NCBI RefSeq assembly: GCF_026210795.1 | Contig: NC_089457.1 | Coordinates: 1,922,001 to 1,986,000 of the forward strand | Source: Rhizophagus irregularis | Lineage: Eukaryota; Glomeromycota; Glomeromycetes; Glomerales; Glomeraceae | DNA length: 64,000 nucleotides | Reading direction: 5' to 3' | In this document: positions 1 through 12,988 of the stretch, piece after piece | Layout: the number at the start of each line of letters is the position of its first letter | How positions within the stretch are numbered: the first letter of the stretch is position 1 | Notes under the pieces: generated by a model | The model's database searches: none | What the model was told of the DNA's origin: nothing | The model's input: the letters and a program-made list of their open reading frames with translations, nothing else | Translations under genes and position numbers: made by a program

Positions 1-223
1 TTTTATTAAGCAAAATATTTTTTTAATATAATATTATACCAATCAAAAAATATTAAATCAGAAATTTATCAGGAAAATCCAGTAATTCAAATTCTATTTA
101 GTTGATCTTTATTTTTTTAATTTTCATCAATCAGGAAATCTGATTGCTATTAAAAAAAGAGAACATCTAGTTTTCAATTAAAATATTCAAATAGAATACA
201 ATTAGGTATTAATAATTACTAAT

Positions 224-543
224 ACCGTATAGCGCTGCATACAGTACCCTCTTGTAATAGTATACCCTTCAAATAGTATTAGGGTATTATTCAAATTTAC
301 ATTCGGGTATTTTTGAAAAATACCCCAGTACTAATCAAAATTCAATTTTAAATAGTACCCCAGATACTAATTATATCCTGACTTGAAAAACTAATCTAAT
401 TGTAATAAAATCAAATGTACTACCTTCCAATATATCCCTTTTAATAGTACCCTCCTCCTCCTATAGTATCCCTCTGGATATTATTCAATCTAAGCAGACT
501 TTCTTAAATAGTACCAGAGGTACTATATGTAGCACTATATGGT
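224..543. mobile_element. Small inverted-repeat element (MITE-like), 320 bp
   Basis: The left end ACCGTATAGCGCTGCATA and the reverse complement of the right end ACCATATAGTGCTACATA match with four differences, and the similarity continues into AGTACC. The interior is built from many degenerate copies of the short word AGTACCC or AGTATCCC. No coding sequence is present. The target duplication is unclear, so the superfamily is not assigned. Confidence 0.5.
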
Positions 544-848
544 AAGTATTTACTATTAGATATATTAGTAGTGTTGCTGCCTGAAATTTATTTAACCATA
601 AAATTTAAAATCTGAAACTCAAAAACTTTATTTTTAATGAAAAAATTGGTAAATCTGAAATTTTTCTAAATTATAATTAGTTTCAAAAAAATATAAAAAC
701 AGTTTAGGCAATTAATTTTATTATAAAAATAGTTTCAAATTGAATTTTGACTAAACTAAAATTTTAAAAAAATAATTTTAGCAAGCATCTTTATAATAAA
801 TAAAAGTTATTGCATCAAATAATTTTTTTTTTATTAAATTTAAAAGTA

Positions 849-1362
849 CAGTCAGCTCTTGATATACGTCTGGGCTGATTAGCCCTTTGTTATGAGAAAA
901 TTCGCTAATGCTATAACGAATTATTCGGTATAGCGGAAAAATTTGGTATAATGCGGTAAAATATAGAAAAATCAAATACATTTGTAAAATGTCAGATCAT
1001 GGAGGCAAAGAAATTTCAAAGCATAAATCATTCATCTTTTGATAAATGAACTAAAATGGTAAAATTGCTTATTTGAGAAAAATTTCATGAAAACAACATC
1101 AAATTATCTATTATATTAAAATTTATCTTGCAAAAATCTTCGTTATATTAAAAAAAAATTGGTTTAAAAGAAATTCATTATAAAAAGAGTCATTTACATA
1201 TGTAAAATCATAAATTTTTCTTCGTTTAACATTATAATACATTTTATTAGTAAAATTCAGTATAATAAATTTTTTTTCATATGACTAAATGTGTACCACA
1301 CTAAAGATTTGTTATATCATAAAATTCATTATATCAAAATTCGCTATAGAAAGGGCTGACTG
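849..1362. mobile_element. pogo/Tc1-like MITE, 514 bp
   Basis: It begins CAGTCAGCTCTTGATATA and ends TATAGAAAGGGCTGACTG, and a TA dinucleotide flanks each side. CAGTC termini with a TA duplication fit non-autonomous members of the Tc1/mariner-pogo superfamily. No transposase is present. Four other elements in this window have the same termini (1862, 17562, 17778 and 46954). Confidence 0.65.
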
Positions 1363-1861
1363 TATATTTTATTCAATATACAGTATTTTAAATTGCTAAT
1401 AATTAAACATATTAATGATTTATATTATTTTTTAGAGTTTATAGTTTATTTTTTAAAAAAAAACGTGCTGACATTTTGCTACTTTATTTCTTTTAATATT
1501 AATCACATTGCTTAATTAAAGTATTTAACACATTAATGATTAATGCATTTCAGTTTTTAATTTCTTAAAGTTTAAAATATTTTCTTTTAACTTATTATTT
1601 ATATTAAAAAAAAGAAACATTTTTTTAATATTGCCTGTTTTTTTTAAATTCTTAGTATAACAGTTTTGATAGATAATTAATAGACATTTATAATACAAGT
1701 CAATTTAAAAAGAGTAATTTCAAGAGTAAAAAATTTAATTTGGAATTGCAAAAAATTCCTAAGAATTGGAATTTTTTTTTGGAAAAAATACATAATTGTT
1801 ATTTATATATATATTTCATAATTTATTACTTTGTAGATATAAAAATATTTGTTTATTAGTA

Positions 1862-2033
1862 CAGTCAAACCTTGACATAGCGAACCCTTGATATAGTGAA
1901 TTTTTCAGACAACTATAATAAATTTCCCCTTGCTATAACGAATTAACCAATCAAATCTCTTAAAATCTTCACTATAGCCCTATAGCGAAGTTAAAGTCTG
2001 GAACCTAGGGTTCGTTATAACAAGGGTTGACTG
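1862..2033. mobile_element. pogo/Tc1-like MITE, 172 bp
   Basis: The termini are CAGTCAAACCTTGACATAG and GTTATAACAAGGGTTGACTG with a TA on each side. It is nearly the same sequence as the element at 17562-17726, with only scattered substitutions and one short length difference. Both copies therefore come from one recently active family. Confidence 0.75.
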
Positions 2034-3529
2034 TATTTATTTTTTTACTTCTTTTTTTTTGCAAGGTAATGCAATTTGTGAGTTTATTAATTATATATAA
2101 AAATATAAAAGTACTTGTTATATAACTAATTTATTAAAACTTTAAACCAATTTTCCATTCATAAAATTGCTTCTATACCCTATTAATGAATAAATAGCAT
2201 GGCAATAGTTTATTTATCTAATCCTTAAAATACTTATTTATTATTGGATAGTTAACATTTAAATTTTCTGTAAATTTGATTAAATTAGTATTTGCTAACT
2301 ATTTATATATTTAAATTAATTTATATTTATAAATTTGTATTGCTCAAATATTTTAGTTATAATCTTAATTTAATATACATTGATTAAATGTTTAACAAAT
2401 TTACAATTCAAGTAAAAGTTATAATTTCAAAAATTATGAAATGCTACTGAAATATATTCTATTAGTTATATTTTGCTAAACTTTTGCAAATTTTTTTAAC
2501 TTTGTTTTAAAACTAATTATTTTATTTTCTAATTATTCAATTTCATTTGTATTTATAATTTAACAATTAACTGCTTTTTTAAACTGCTTTTTATTCTTTT
2601 TAATTTTAATTTACCTAGTTTAATAGCTAAAACTTCATTTATATTAACCAATTTTTTAATCAATTTTTCAGATAAATTTCTGTGTAGCATTTTTTCTCAG
2701 CATAAAAAAGAAAATATCTAATATTTAAGTAAAAATAGAATGCTATAATTAATATTAATATTATTAGTAAAATCTTATTACCATTTAATCTATTTTAATT
2801 AAAGTTTTCAATAAACTAATCATCAGATTCTAATTATTAAATATTGAAATATCCTTAAAATACTTTTATTAAATTTTAATAATTGTAAATAATTATTTAA
2901 CCTATACAAATAAAAAAAAAATAATAATTATTTCAATTATTTTGACTTCTGGAAGGCTAAAGTCAAATTAATTTTAACTATTTCAACCATTTTAAAGGTC
3001 AAGATTAATCTAATTTTGGTTTCATATATATAGCATTTTATTACAGAATTAGTTTTGCTTAATTCTTTTTTTTTATTAAAGTAGTAGTTTCTTATTAGAT
3101 TAGGCTTTACCTGCTTATTAGTCCTTTTATTATTATTTGTAATACTTTTATATATATTAATATTTAATAGTTGCATATACAACTCTTTTGTATATATAAT
3201 AAAGCATTACAAATATTATTAGTACAAGAAAAAAAAAATGCAAATATGTTTTAGTAAAACAAAAGGAAATTATTACAATAATTCAAATTTACTTTTATAT
3301 ATTATATCAATTAAATTAAAAAAATGAAAAAAATATTATTTTTTTTGTGTTGCAAATAATTTTATTGCAATTGGATTTTACATTTTTACTTGTACAGTAT
3401 TTATTGTATTGAAAATTATTTTTTTATTACGTATGGTAAATACAATTTTAAAATAAGGTTGGCCAGTTTAAATGATAAATTTAAGCCAATTGGCACTTGC
3501 AAGAAAAACAAGAATTAGTGACGTTTCTG

Positions 3530-3537
3530 TGACGTCA
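3530..3537. promoter_or_regulatory. TGACGTCA site upstream of dnm1
   Basis: A perfect palindromic CRE (TGACGTCA) lies about 256 bases before the dnm1 start, with a half site GTGACGTT just upstream. Such sites bind ATF/CREB-type bZIP factors in fungi. That it is used here is inferred. Confidence 0.4.
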
Positions 3538-3792
3538 TTTATGGTTTCTCAGTGAACATCAAAATATCGTACATGACAAACTGATGTGCCATCAAAAAAA
3601 ATTCCGAAGTCTCTTTTATCAGTAACAATTTTGATATAAAGTCTCTATCACTTTTTTATTAGAACATTTTTGCATAACTTGTTTTACTAGTTGCTAGAGT
3701 GCGTGCGATCTACGTCGATTGACCGAAGTAAAGAACATTGTTAAAAATTTCTCAGCGTTCTTTGAATTCGATCTAAAAGCTTAAATTCCCTT

Positions 3793-6700
3793 ATGATGAA
3801 TGACTTGATACCTTTGGTCAATAAGCTCCAAGACGTTTTTAGCACGATTGGCAGTGATACTGTAGATCTTCCTCAAATCATTGTCGTTGGATCACAGTCG
3901 TCCGGAAAATCTTCAGTACTTGAGAACATTGTACAGCGAGATTTCTTACCTCGCGGTAATGGAATTGTTACTCGACGACCTTTAGTTCTTCAGCTTATTA
4001 ATATTCAAAACACCGAAGAAGAGTATGGGGAATTTTTACATGCTCCAGATCAAAAATTTACTGATTTTGGTGAAATTAGGAGAGAAATCGAAACAGAAAC
4101 TGCTAGAGTTGCTGGTCAAAATAAGGGAATATCAAGATCTCCAATTAATTTGAAAATTTATTCGCCTAATGTTCTTAATTTAACTTTGGTCGATCTTCCG
4201 GGATTAACAAAGGTTCAATATCGTTGCATGCAAAATTATATTTCTTGATATGAACTATTTTATCATTAATTTTTATATATTCTGCCATTATTCATGTAAA
4301 CCTAGATTCCAATTGGTAATGTTTTCTTTCCTTTCCTTTCCTTTTCTTTTATTTAATGTTTTCAATTTTCCATTTCATAATATATTAGATGTTAAAATAA
4401 TAATTTCTTTACTAGGTGACCAACCTACGGATATTGAAAAACAAACAAGAAGTTTAATCTATGAGTATATATCTAAACCGAATAGGTATGTTTTTAAGTT
4501 TCACAATAACTTTATGTTTTGACCGTTTATTTCAAATTTTTCTAATCACTTCTTTATTACTTTGATACTCAAAATTATATAGTATAATTTTAGCTGTCAG
4601 TCCGGCTAACGTTGATTTAGTAAATTCGGAAAGTTTAAAACTCGCAAAGCAAGTTGACCCGGAAGGTATTTTAATTCTCAATATAATCCTAAAACACGAA
4701 TCTTTCTTTTATAGCCAATTATGAAAATATTAAAATCAATGTATTCGTTCCGATGTAGGAAAACGAACTATCGGAGTCTTAACAAAATTAGATCTTATGG
4801 ACGCTGGTACAAATGCATTAGAAATTCTTACTGGCCGTGTTGTCCCTTTAAAGTTAGGTTTCATTGGAGTCGTTAATCGTAGTCAGCAAGATATTGTTGG
4901 TAACAAACCGATGGTTGAAGCATTGAAGGCCGAAGCTGAGTTTTTCAAACATCATCCAGCTTATAAAAACATTGCCTCGCGGTGTGGTACCCCATTCTTG
5001 GCTAAAACATTAAATAACGTAAAAAAGCTTTTTTTACCTTACTTGCTGTAAACTTTTAAATATGTATATAATTTTTTTTTTAAAAAATAAAAAAAGATTC
5101 TCATGAATCATATACGGGAACGATTACCAGATATGAAGACTCGAATTAATTCTCTAATCACACAAACTTCACAAGAACTTTTGTCATATGGAGACCCAAC
5201 ACTCGAAGGAAAATCAAATAGGGTAAGATAACTTTTTTAATAGTATATTATATACATTTCTTTCTATAAAAAAAACAAAACTTCAGCATACAATTTAACA
5301 CAAAAAAAAATATCCTTTAAATAGGGTGCGTTGGTATTGAAGCTTCTTACCAAATTTGCGAATGATTTCGTTTCATCAATTGATGGAACCGCATCAGATA
5401 TTTCTACTAAAGAATTGTATCCTTTTTCCTTGTAAAATGATCGATATTATTATTTCATTAGAAAAAAAACATATTTTATTCTTAATAGGACTTTTAATAG
5501 ATGTGGCGGTGCTCGAATATATTATATTTTCAATAACGTATTTGGCGCAGCATTGGACTCAATTGCGCCTTGTGGGAATCTTACAACACAAGATATTCGA
5601 ACAGCAATCCGTAATTCGACCGGTCCGCGTCCTTTTTTATTTGTCCCGGAAATTGCATTTGATCTTTTAGTCAAGCCTCAAATTCGGTTACTTGAACCAC
5701 CCAGTTTGAGATGTGTTGAACTCGTATATGAAGAGTTATTGAAAATCTGTCATGGATGTGGAAGTCCGGTATGATTTATGAATAATTTTGGGCTAATATA
5801 TATACGCACATACATATATAAATATTCTAGTTCGAATAATTTTAGGAATTGAGTCGTTATCCACGTTTGCAAGCTAGACTTCTTGAGGTCGTTTCAGATT
5901 TACTTCGTGAACAACAAGGCCCTACTTCCTCGTATGTTGAAAGTTTAATTAGCATTCAACGTGCTTATATAAATACCAATCATCCAGATTTTATTGGCGG
6001 TGGTGGTGCTATATCAGATCTTGTTAAGAAGAATGAAAAGAAGAGAAGAGAATTCGAAAAACTCAATAGAAGAGTAGGATAAATCAAATTTCATTTAGAT
6101 ATAATGTTAATCAAGATTATTAAATGTTATCTAAAATTTTATAGGCAAACAATTTTAGCAATAGTAGTATACATGCATCCGTAAATGGTATAAATAAAGA
6201 TGAAATACATGATGGGTCATCAATTTCGGATAAAGAATCTAGCGGGACTAGAGATATGATTAGTCTACAAAATGGAATGAACTCTTCTTCATGGGCCCAA
6301 CGCGAGTCATTTTTAACGTATTTCTTTGGAAGTGGAAATAAAACAGATAGAACTATTTTGCCTGATCAACCAGTACCAAGCAGAAATGGAAATTTTTCTA
6401 GAGATATTGAAGATTTAGATAAGCTAGAAAATGTAAGAGTAATAACTATCTTGAAAGGGTTTGTCTTATTTGAGTATTTAACTTAAAAATATATTTTTTT
6501 CTTTTTAAAGATGTCTTTAAATGAAGATACTCTTCATCTCACCGAACGGGAAGAAATGGAAACTCAATTAATACGTAATTATATTTTAATACATTATTTT
6601 CCTTGTATTTAAGAAGAGCTCTTTGTATTAAAAATTCATCTATATAGGTTCTCTTATTACATCATATTTCAACATTGTGCGTAAAACTATTCAAGATATT

Positions 6701-6901
6701 GTTCCGAAGGCTATTATGCATCTTTTGGTCAATCATTCTCGTGAATCGGTTCAGAATAGATTAGTTTCAGAATTATATAAGGAGGAATTATTTGCCGATT
6801 TGTTACAAGAAGACGAGAATTTGGCTAGTGAAAGACAAAAATGCAAAACTATGCTAGATGTTTACAGAAAAGCATTTGAAGTTATTAATGAGGCAATGTG
6901 A
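3793..6901 (+). CDS. dnm1: Dynamin-related GTPase Dnm1/Drp1
   Basis: Dynamin-family GTPase that divides mitochondria and peroxisomes by forming rings on the outer membrane. I read twelve exons: 3793-4212, 4306-4315, 4416-4485, 4583-4665, 4759-5018, 5097-5222, 5325-5416, 5501-5768, 5846-6073, 6145-6432, 6511-6574 and 6648-6901. They sum to 2163 bases, giving 720 residues in one frame. The protein shows P-loop GSQSSGKSS near residue 35, switch II DLPG, TKLDLMD (G4), VNRSQ (G5), the middle domain with [12 protein letters not shown] and IRNSTGPRP, a variable linker, and a C-terminal GED with [20 protein letters not shown]. The wording is closer to yeast Dnm1 ([20 protein letters not shown]) than to Vps1. 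Exon 2 is only 10 bases and restores the invariant GDQP motif. Confidence 0.95.
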
Positions 6902-7736
6902 ACATGAATAAGTATAGAGGATTATGGTGGACTATTCAAAAAGAATTAAATATTGTTTTCTTTTTATTAGTTATTAAACAATACTAGAATTTTATATTAT
7001 TATTATTATTTTTTTTAAACATACATCTTGTGTAAATTTCATATATATAAAAAGAAAACGTGTGATTTATTATATTGTTTTTATTTAAAACCTTTTTGGA
7101 ATGCTTTGATTTATTTATAAATAAATAAATGTACTAAGTTTAAAAAGGTCAAATCCTATAAATTAAATCACCCATCCATCCAAAATTTGAACATTTATAA
7201 AATTTTAAATTTTTCTAATCAGAAAATTAAAAGCTTTACTATACTAAATGAATATAATAAATAAATAATTTTTTTTTAAAAAAAAAATAAAAATAAAATA
7301 AGCAAAATATTAAAATTCGTGCTTCTTTTGTTGGTAAACCTAAAATTTTGATATTAATAATTTTCAAAAATAAAAAGAAAAAATATACAATGAAATGTAT
7401 CATTAAAGTTTTGCTAAATAAAAAAAAGAGATACCTTTACTCCCCCAAAGAAATTTATGATAATACAAAGGAAAAAAGAATGATAGTACACTACAAATAA
7501 GTAAGTTATTTTTAAAATTGCAGATAAAATATATGCACTATATAAAAAAATGGTGAATTGATGATTTTTTTTTTGCCGACGTTCTTTTGATGATAACCTA
7601 TCTATTTTATATTGTTGACTATATGCGCTAATAAAAGGATGGTAATATATTAAATGATGAAAGAAGTAAAATAATATATATATTGTCCGGGTTTTATGTA
7701 AAATGAATAAAAAACTGAAGTTTATTATTGCAATAA
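6902..7736. other. Convergent intergenic region dnm1/sds3
   Basis: This contains the 3' ends of two convergent genes. It is AT-rich with several AATAAA-type signals on both strands (for example around 7118-7130). No gene or repeat is recognised. Confidence 0.6.
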
Positions 7737-10269
7737 CTATGATTCCTTTAAACGAATTTGATGTTTTCCTTCTTTCAATAAATTCATTTGTAATCGTGTT
7801 TTTGAACCGTCGGGGCGCTGTATTACAACCTGGAATATAATAGATTATGTCTTCAGTTTATCAAAAAAAATAAATAAATTTAAATAAATAAAAAATAAAA
7901 GCAAATGTACCTCAGATTCTGTAGCAGTGACGAATTTCGCTGTATAGCGTCCCCCTGATGAATCACTAATAAGAACTTGGTCGCCTTTGGTGAACCATCG
8001 TCCAAAATATAGAAATTTATCTCCTTCAGCATATATGTCATTGTCCGCCTCAGAAAGGGATGTATTATTACAACTATCCAGAATTGGTGGTCCTGAAATG
8101 GTATTTATCTTAGGTGATAAAGATGAAGATAATGTAGCAACAGCTATGATTTATTCGATTACATAGCAATGTGTTGCGTATTTAAACAGTTAAGTATGAT
8201 TTGAGGTGTACAATACTCTTGGTCAGATATTTAACATACCTTGCGCTTCATCCTCCCTTGCAATCTTGAATTTATATATTGTAATAAATTATTAGTATAT
8301 TTCCTATTTATATATTAAATGGAATAAAAAAAGATCGAATTGTAATTACCCCTAATAATATTAAATCTTCGTCAATTTCGGACTTATCTAATGAATCTAA
8401 CATTGAAGGTAAGTTTCAGTTAAGGACAAAAAAATATACACGTAATCTCTAATAAACACACCCGCGACCTATTTATAGGATCCTAATTCTGTGTGGAGAA
8501 GTCTATAATTTATTATTATTAATCAGAATTATGACCTACAAGATAGTCCGTTGGTGTATTTATGGAGTTAACATTAATTCAAAATTTAAGGATATCTGCT
8601 GGAAAGCCATACGCTTGCAAATACTTTAATTCTGCTACATTTGTTAATTTCTTACTCTTCCTATGCGCTAATTGATTATGGTCAGGTCCGGAGCACTCTA
8701 TTTATAAACAAGATTGATTTATTTGAAGAATTATTCAACATGAAAGTAGGATATGTGAGATAAAAATTATGTTTTGAATATTAACCTATTCGGCCCAATA
8801 CATCCAGACGATTTTTTTCTCTGATCATTTGCCATTTTCGACTTTCCATATCGTCTAGCTTTTTCCTTTTTGTTTCAAATTTGTCGGACTAAATAATTTT
8901 TTTTTTTAAAAAAAAAAAATTGGATAAGTAATCTTACTTTTATTATTATAAAGCTCATAGTACACTACCATGAATTCACATTCTGCCATATATTCAGCTT
9001 CTTCATATTGTTTCTGACAATGAATTACTTGATATCTCTTCCTCGATTCTGCAATTTCTAACCGTCTTTTCTTTTTTTGCTCAATTTCTTTCATACGGGA
9101 GATTAATTCATGGTGAGTTCCTTTTCAAAATCAAAAAAACAAAGGTTATTTATTGATAATCTCATCGAACGTAAATAAATTAAATATATTTTGAATATTT
9201 ATTAATTTAAAACATTAAGACTACACCCTCACCTTGATTTATCATGTCGACTTCCTTTTCTAATTCTCCAATTTGTTCACGATAAAATCTAACACAAAAA
9301 TACTTTTAATTTAAAGATAAAAAAGAGAAAATATAATAGTAAAATTCTTACTGGTCTCTCATCTGCGCAAATTCAATTTCTACTTTTTTCATATCACTCT
9401 GTACTTCGGCTCGAGGTTTTTCATTTTCGTCTGGCTCTGTAATGAAGTAACAAAACATAAATAAGTCTGAAGATTTAAGCACAGTAAGAATCACCGCAGC
9501 CTATTTCGAAGCTGCGCCGAAAATTTTCATGACGTCACAGTACTACGTTACATTGCGGGTAAGTTATTGGACAAATTTTTTTGTGAATTATGGATAGATC
9601 AAATCGACTTGAAAGATTAAAAAAAAAAAAAAAAAAAATATTGAATAAAGACAAATAATAAATAAAAAAAAGAGGCATGCCTCCTGACTTATTATTTCCT
9701 ATTGGCATGGAACCGTTTTCTTCATTCCCATTTTCAACTCTAGTGTCATAGCGTCGTTTTTTTCTAGCTCTATTATTATTTTCTGCATTTTCATTTATTG
9801 TGTGCACTTCATCTTCGGACGTAGTTGGAACTATGTGAGCCTTGGATTTGGTATCATCTTGTGGTGATTCTGATAGTGAACCCATTTCGGACGAATCATT
9901 GGGTGTTGAGAGCGTCATAGGACTATCAGACTTATCAATTGTTTTGGTGTCCGGAGAATCACCACTGACAGGTTGTGTTGTGTTTCCATTAGTTTCTTTA
10001 GTTGTGCCGTTTTGTACTTCTTCTTCAACATTATTTTTCCAAGAATTTGTTGCTTTAGGTTTAATACCATTCCTTTCGCTTTTTGTATGTTCTGACTTTT
10101 CGGAAACTGGAGGTTTCTTTACCTCCAACTCTATGTCCGAACTAATTTGGCTATTGGGAGTTTCCTTTTCGATTGAAAAGGTCGTTCCAGGTTTGAAAGG
10201 TTCTTGACTTTCGGTCTGTTTGTCAAATCTATTTTCAAGTGAACGACCCATTGATGTCGATTGCAGCAT
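7737..10269 (-). CDS. sds3: Sds3/BRMS1-family subunit of Sin3-Rpd3 deacetylase complex
   Basis: Scaffold subunit of the Sin3/Rpd3 histone deacetylase co-repressor. The first exon (10269-9681) encodes a polar, Ser/Thr-rich tail with a basic ARKKRR patch. The next exons (9436 downward) give the Sds3 coiled coil: MRDQFYREQIGELEKEVDMI, then LISRMKEIEQKKKRRLEIAE, then YEEAEYMAECEFMVVYYELY. The C-terminal exon at about 8093-7737 matches the SUDS3 Tudor-like module (GDKFLYFGRWFTKGDQVLI, then the end KEGKHQIRLKES). Intron 1 appears to use a GC donor (9680). Boundaries between 8360 and 8640 are unresolved: an exon there reads VAELKYLQAYGFPADIL, followed by an acidic exon DSLDKSEIDEDLILLG. Start chosen as the first ATG in the long open exon. 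Confidence 0.82.
9530..9537. promoter_or_regulatory. TGACGTCA site inside sds3 intron 1
   Basis: A perfect CRE palindrome sits in a locally GC-richer patch (9495-9560) of the first sds3 intron. It could mark an internal promoter for the coiled-coil part of sds3. This is inferred from sequence only. Confidence 0.3.
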
Positions 10270-10742
10270 CAAGCTGGTAGATACTGGTATAGAAAAAAAA
10301 ATAAAAGCGGAAAGAAAGAAAGAGCCAAAGATTAAAATTATTAATTAAGTGATATTCCTGATATTATACAAGAATAAAGTGTTCAGTTTCTTGAGAAATA
10401 AAAAAGACCAATTTAGTAAAGAATACGGCCAAAACCAAATAATAATGAGGATGAATTTTGGAGAAGTGCCATAATATAACCCATTTGAATGACGTATGAA
10501 ATTTTTTGAACACAATATGCAAGTTCAAAGCCACCCATTGAGGAGAAATTTGTACAATTTCACTGATCTTATGATACACAAGACTTTTGAATTTGATAAG
10601 CATTGCGACTAAAATGCAGTAACTCTAAATTATGCGGTCATCATTCTATTGGCCATGTGTAATCTACCAGATTGACAGTTTTTTATCCAGATCTGTTAAT
10701 TTTTTTTCCATTGTTTAATAACTTCGAACTTTTTAGATCTAG
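10270..10742. promoter_or_regulatory. Divergent promoter region sds3/nop12
   Basis: A 473-base gap lies between the sds3 and nop12 start codons, which point away from each other, so both promoters must lie here unless further 5' exons exist. No single strong motif is seen. Confidence 0.5.
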
Positions 10743-12550
10743 ATGTCGGATTACACTCCAGGTTCCCTGCAACACTATATACTTGGATCAAAATCCTCAG
10801 AACTTAATAGTGATCTCGACGCTTTGTTTAAAAACAGTGTAAGATTAAATTTTCTTAAATAGCTTTAAAAGTTGTACATAACCACTTTTATTTTTTATTA
10901 GGCTGGACCGGCCCAAATATCCAAAGAAGTATCTATTAATTTTATAGAAAATAAAGTCAAAAGTCTTAGTTTTGAAAATGTGGAGCCTGTTTCACGTAAA
11001 AAGAGTCATTCTTGGAAGAATGCCAACCACGGTTGTCGCCTTGAAGACGTGAACAATGTCTACGAGGAAGCATCTCATAATAAGAAATTGGAGTTTAAGA
11101 ACAAACCCATTGAAGAAAATTATGAAATAAAGGTTATGAAAAAAGAAATGAAGACTTCATACGAAGTAAGTTTGATAATTTGATTCGGAATTTTCATGTT
11201 TGATATATATTTTACTCGAAATTTGATTTGTAAAAAATTTACATCGAAGAAAGTTTCTAGTGAAATAAATGAAGAAAATAATTTGAATTGCGAAAAACAT
11301 CTTAAACGTAAACGTCCAGCAAGAGATTCGAAGTCTCATAAGAGAACTAAAGTTACAAAGGATATTACATCTGATGAATCTAACTCTGACAAGAAGATAT
11401 GCAAGAAAAATATTATATTAGATGAAACAAAAATCTCGACAAAAGATTCAAAAACTATGAATATTGTGGATAATGGTCAACATAAAAATGAATTATCCAG
11501 TGTGATTAATAAAGATGATCCCGAACGCTTGCAAAGAACAATATTTGTTGGGAATTTACCAGTTTCGGTTATTCAAAAGGTATGTATTTTTTTTCAATGT
11601 ATTATTTAGTTAATAATCATGTTATTAAGCATTATTTATATCATAGGTTAACCATAAAAAGTTAAAGACCATTTTTTCTCAATTCGGAAAAATCGAAAGT
11701 GTGCGATTTCGCTCAATTGTAAGTTTCGTATTTGAAAGTATTTCCATTTCTTATAAAGTTAAGAAGTAATTTCTTCTTATAGGCATTTTCCGAACTGCTT
11801 CCTCGTAAGCTTGCTTTTATCAAGGGCAAATTTCACCCTGAACGAGATGTTCTTAATGCATACATTGTATATAAAGAAAAATCATCCGTTCAACAAGCAA
11901 TCGCTATGAATTCTCAAGTTTTTTTTGGGAAGCATCTACGCGTTGACTCTGTGGCTAATCCTCAAGTATGCCTTTTTTAGTTATCATAAATCATTTCTTC
12001 TATATATATTTTTTTATACATATATTAAAGGTATTTTTTAAAAAAATTTAGAATCATGACAGAAAAAGAACTGTGTTCATTGGCAGTTTGGCTTTTGATG
12101 CACAAGAGGAAGAATTGTGGTCATACTTTGAAAGTTGTGGGGAAATTGAAAATGTTAGAATTGTGAGGGATAGTAAAACTAATGTTGGAAAAGGATTTGC
12201 ATATGTACAATTTAAGGCAAGTAAAACCTTCCTTTTTATTAACATATATTTTTATATTAATATTCATACAAATACAGGAACGTGTTTCTGTTGAGCTTGC
12301 ACTCAAGTTAAATGATACAAAGCTTGGCACTCGAAAAATTCGAGTGATGAGATGTGAGAAGGGAAATCATGTTAATAGTAAATCAAAAATTGGAAAAGCT
12401 AAATTTGGAAAGGAGTTAATGGAAGGTGTTCGTGTGAATAGTAAATACAAACATAAAAAAGGTAAATCAATTCAAAAACATAATAGATTAGTAAAGAAAA
12501 CATTTGAGGATACACGTACAAAAAAAGCTCGTTCAAGAACTCAGGCTTAA
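10743..12550 (+). CDS. nop12: Nucleolar RNA-binding protein Nop12/RBM34
   Basis: Two-RRM nucleolar protein of the Nop12/RBM34 family, involved in maturing 60S pre-ribosomes. Seven exons: 10743-10838, 10902-11165, 11250-11579, 11647-11718, 11783-11965, 12052-12216 and 12278-12550. They sum to 1383 bases, 460 residues. The N-terminal half is Lys/Ser-rich and charged. RRM1 has [12 protein letters not shown] and, two introns later, [17 protein letters not shown]2 has [20 protein letters not shown] and [10 protein letters not shown]. The tail is very basic ([14 protein letters not shown]), as usual for nucleolar proteins. The intron at 12217-12277 starts GCAAGT rather than GT, and splicing there joins FK to ERVSVELAL in frame. 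Confidence 0.88.
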
Positions 12551-12988
12551 AAGAAAAATTCAAACTAAGGGGAATTGCTTATATTTGATAACAGATAATT
12601 ATTATTTATCATTAGCGAAATAGATGTTTTCCGGATCAAACCAGGTATATCAAAATGGGTATTTATAAGTTTGAAATCTGCTATTAAGAAATCCAATCTG
12701 CGATTTTAATCTTTAGTTTCCTTAAATAGAGATCAATATATATTGCCACCTTTCTTTTGTTCATTATCTAATAGCAGAATTCAATCTTTTATTTCAATAA
12801 GTTATAAAGAATTTCTACAGTACAAATAATTACCGCAATGATTTCAATCTTATTTGAATAGATAATATATACATTAAAAATTAGTATAATTTTTGATATC
12901 AAAAATTGAGTGTCTTTTTTAAATTTAAGTATCTGCACAAAATTAATTTTTTTTATAGATTACGTAAAAAGCTTTTATAATAAAATGT
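12551..12988. other. Convergent intergenic region nop12/fip1
   Basis: AT-rich 3' flanks of two convergent genes. Nothing else is recognised. Confidence 0.5.

Larger units (their letters stand above)
1..3792. other. Gene-poor AT-rich region upstream of dnm1
   Basis: No convincing gene is visible. The short open frames here are low-complexity and AT-driven. The stretch holds three inverted-repeat elements, listed separately, within long A/T-rich sequence. The last 300 bases are less AT-biased and contain a cAMP-response-type site, so they probably act as the dnm1 promoter and 5' leader. Confidence 0.6.

Noticed and set aside
4213-4240. dnm1 exon 1 extended through KVQYR and spliced to 4416
   Set aside because: That would replace the invariant glycine of GDQP by arginine; the microexon reading restores the family sequence.
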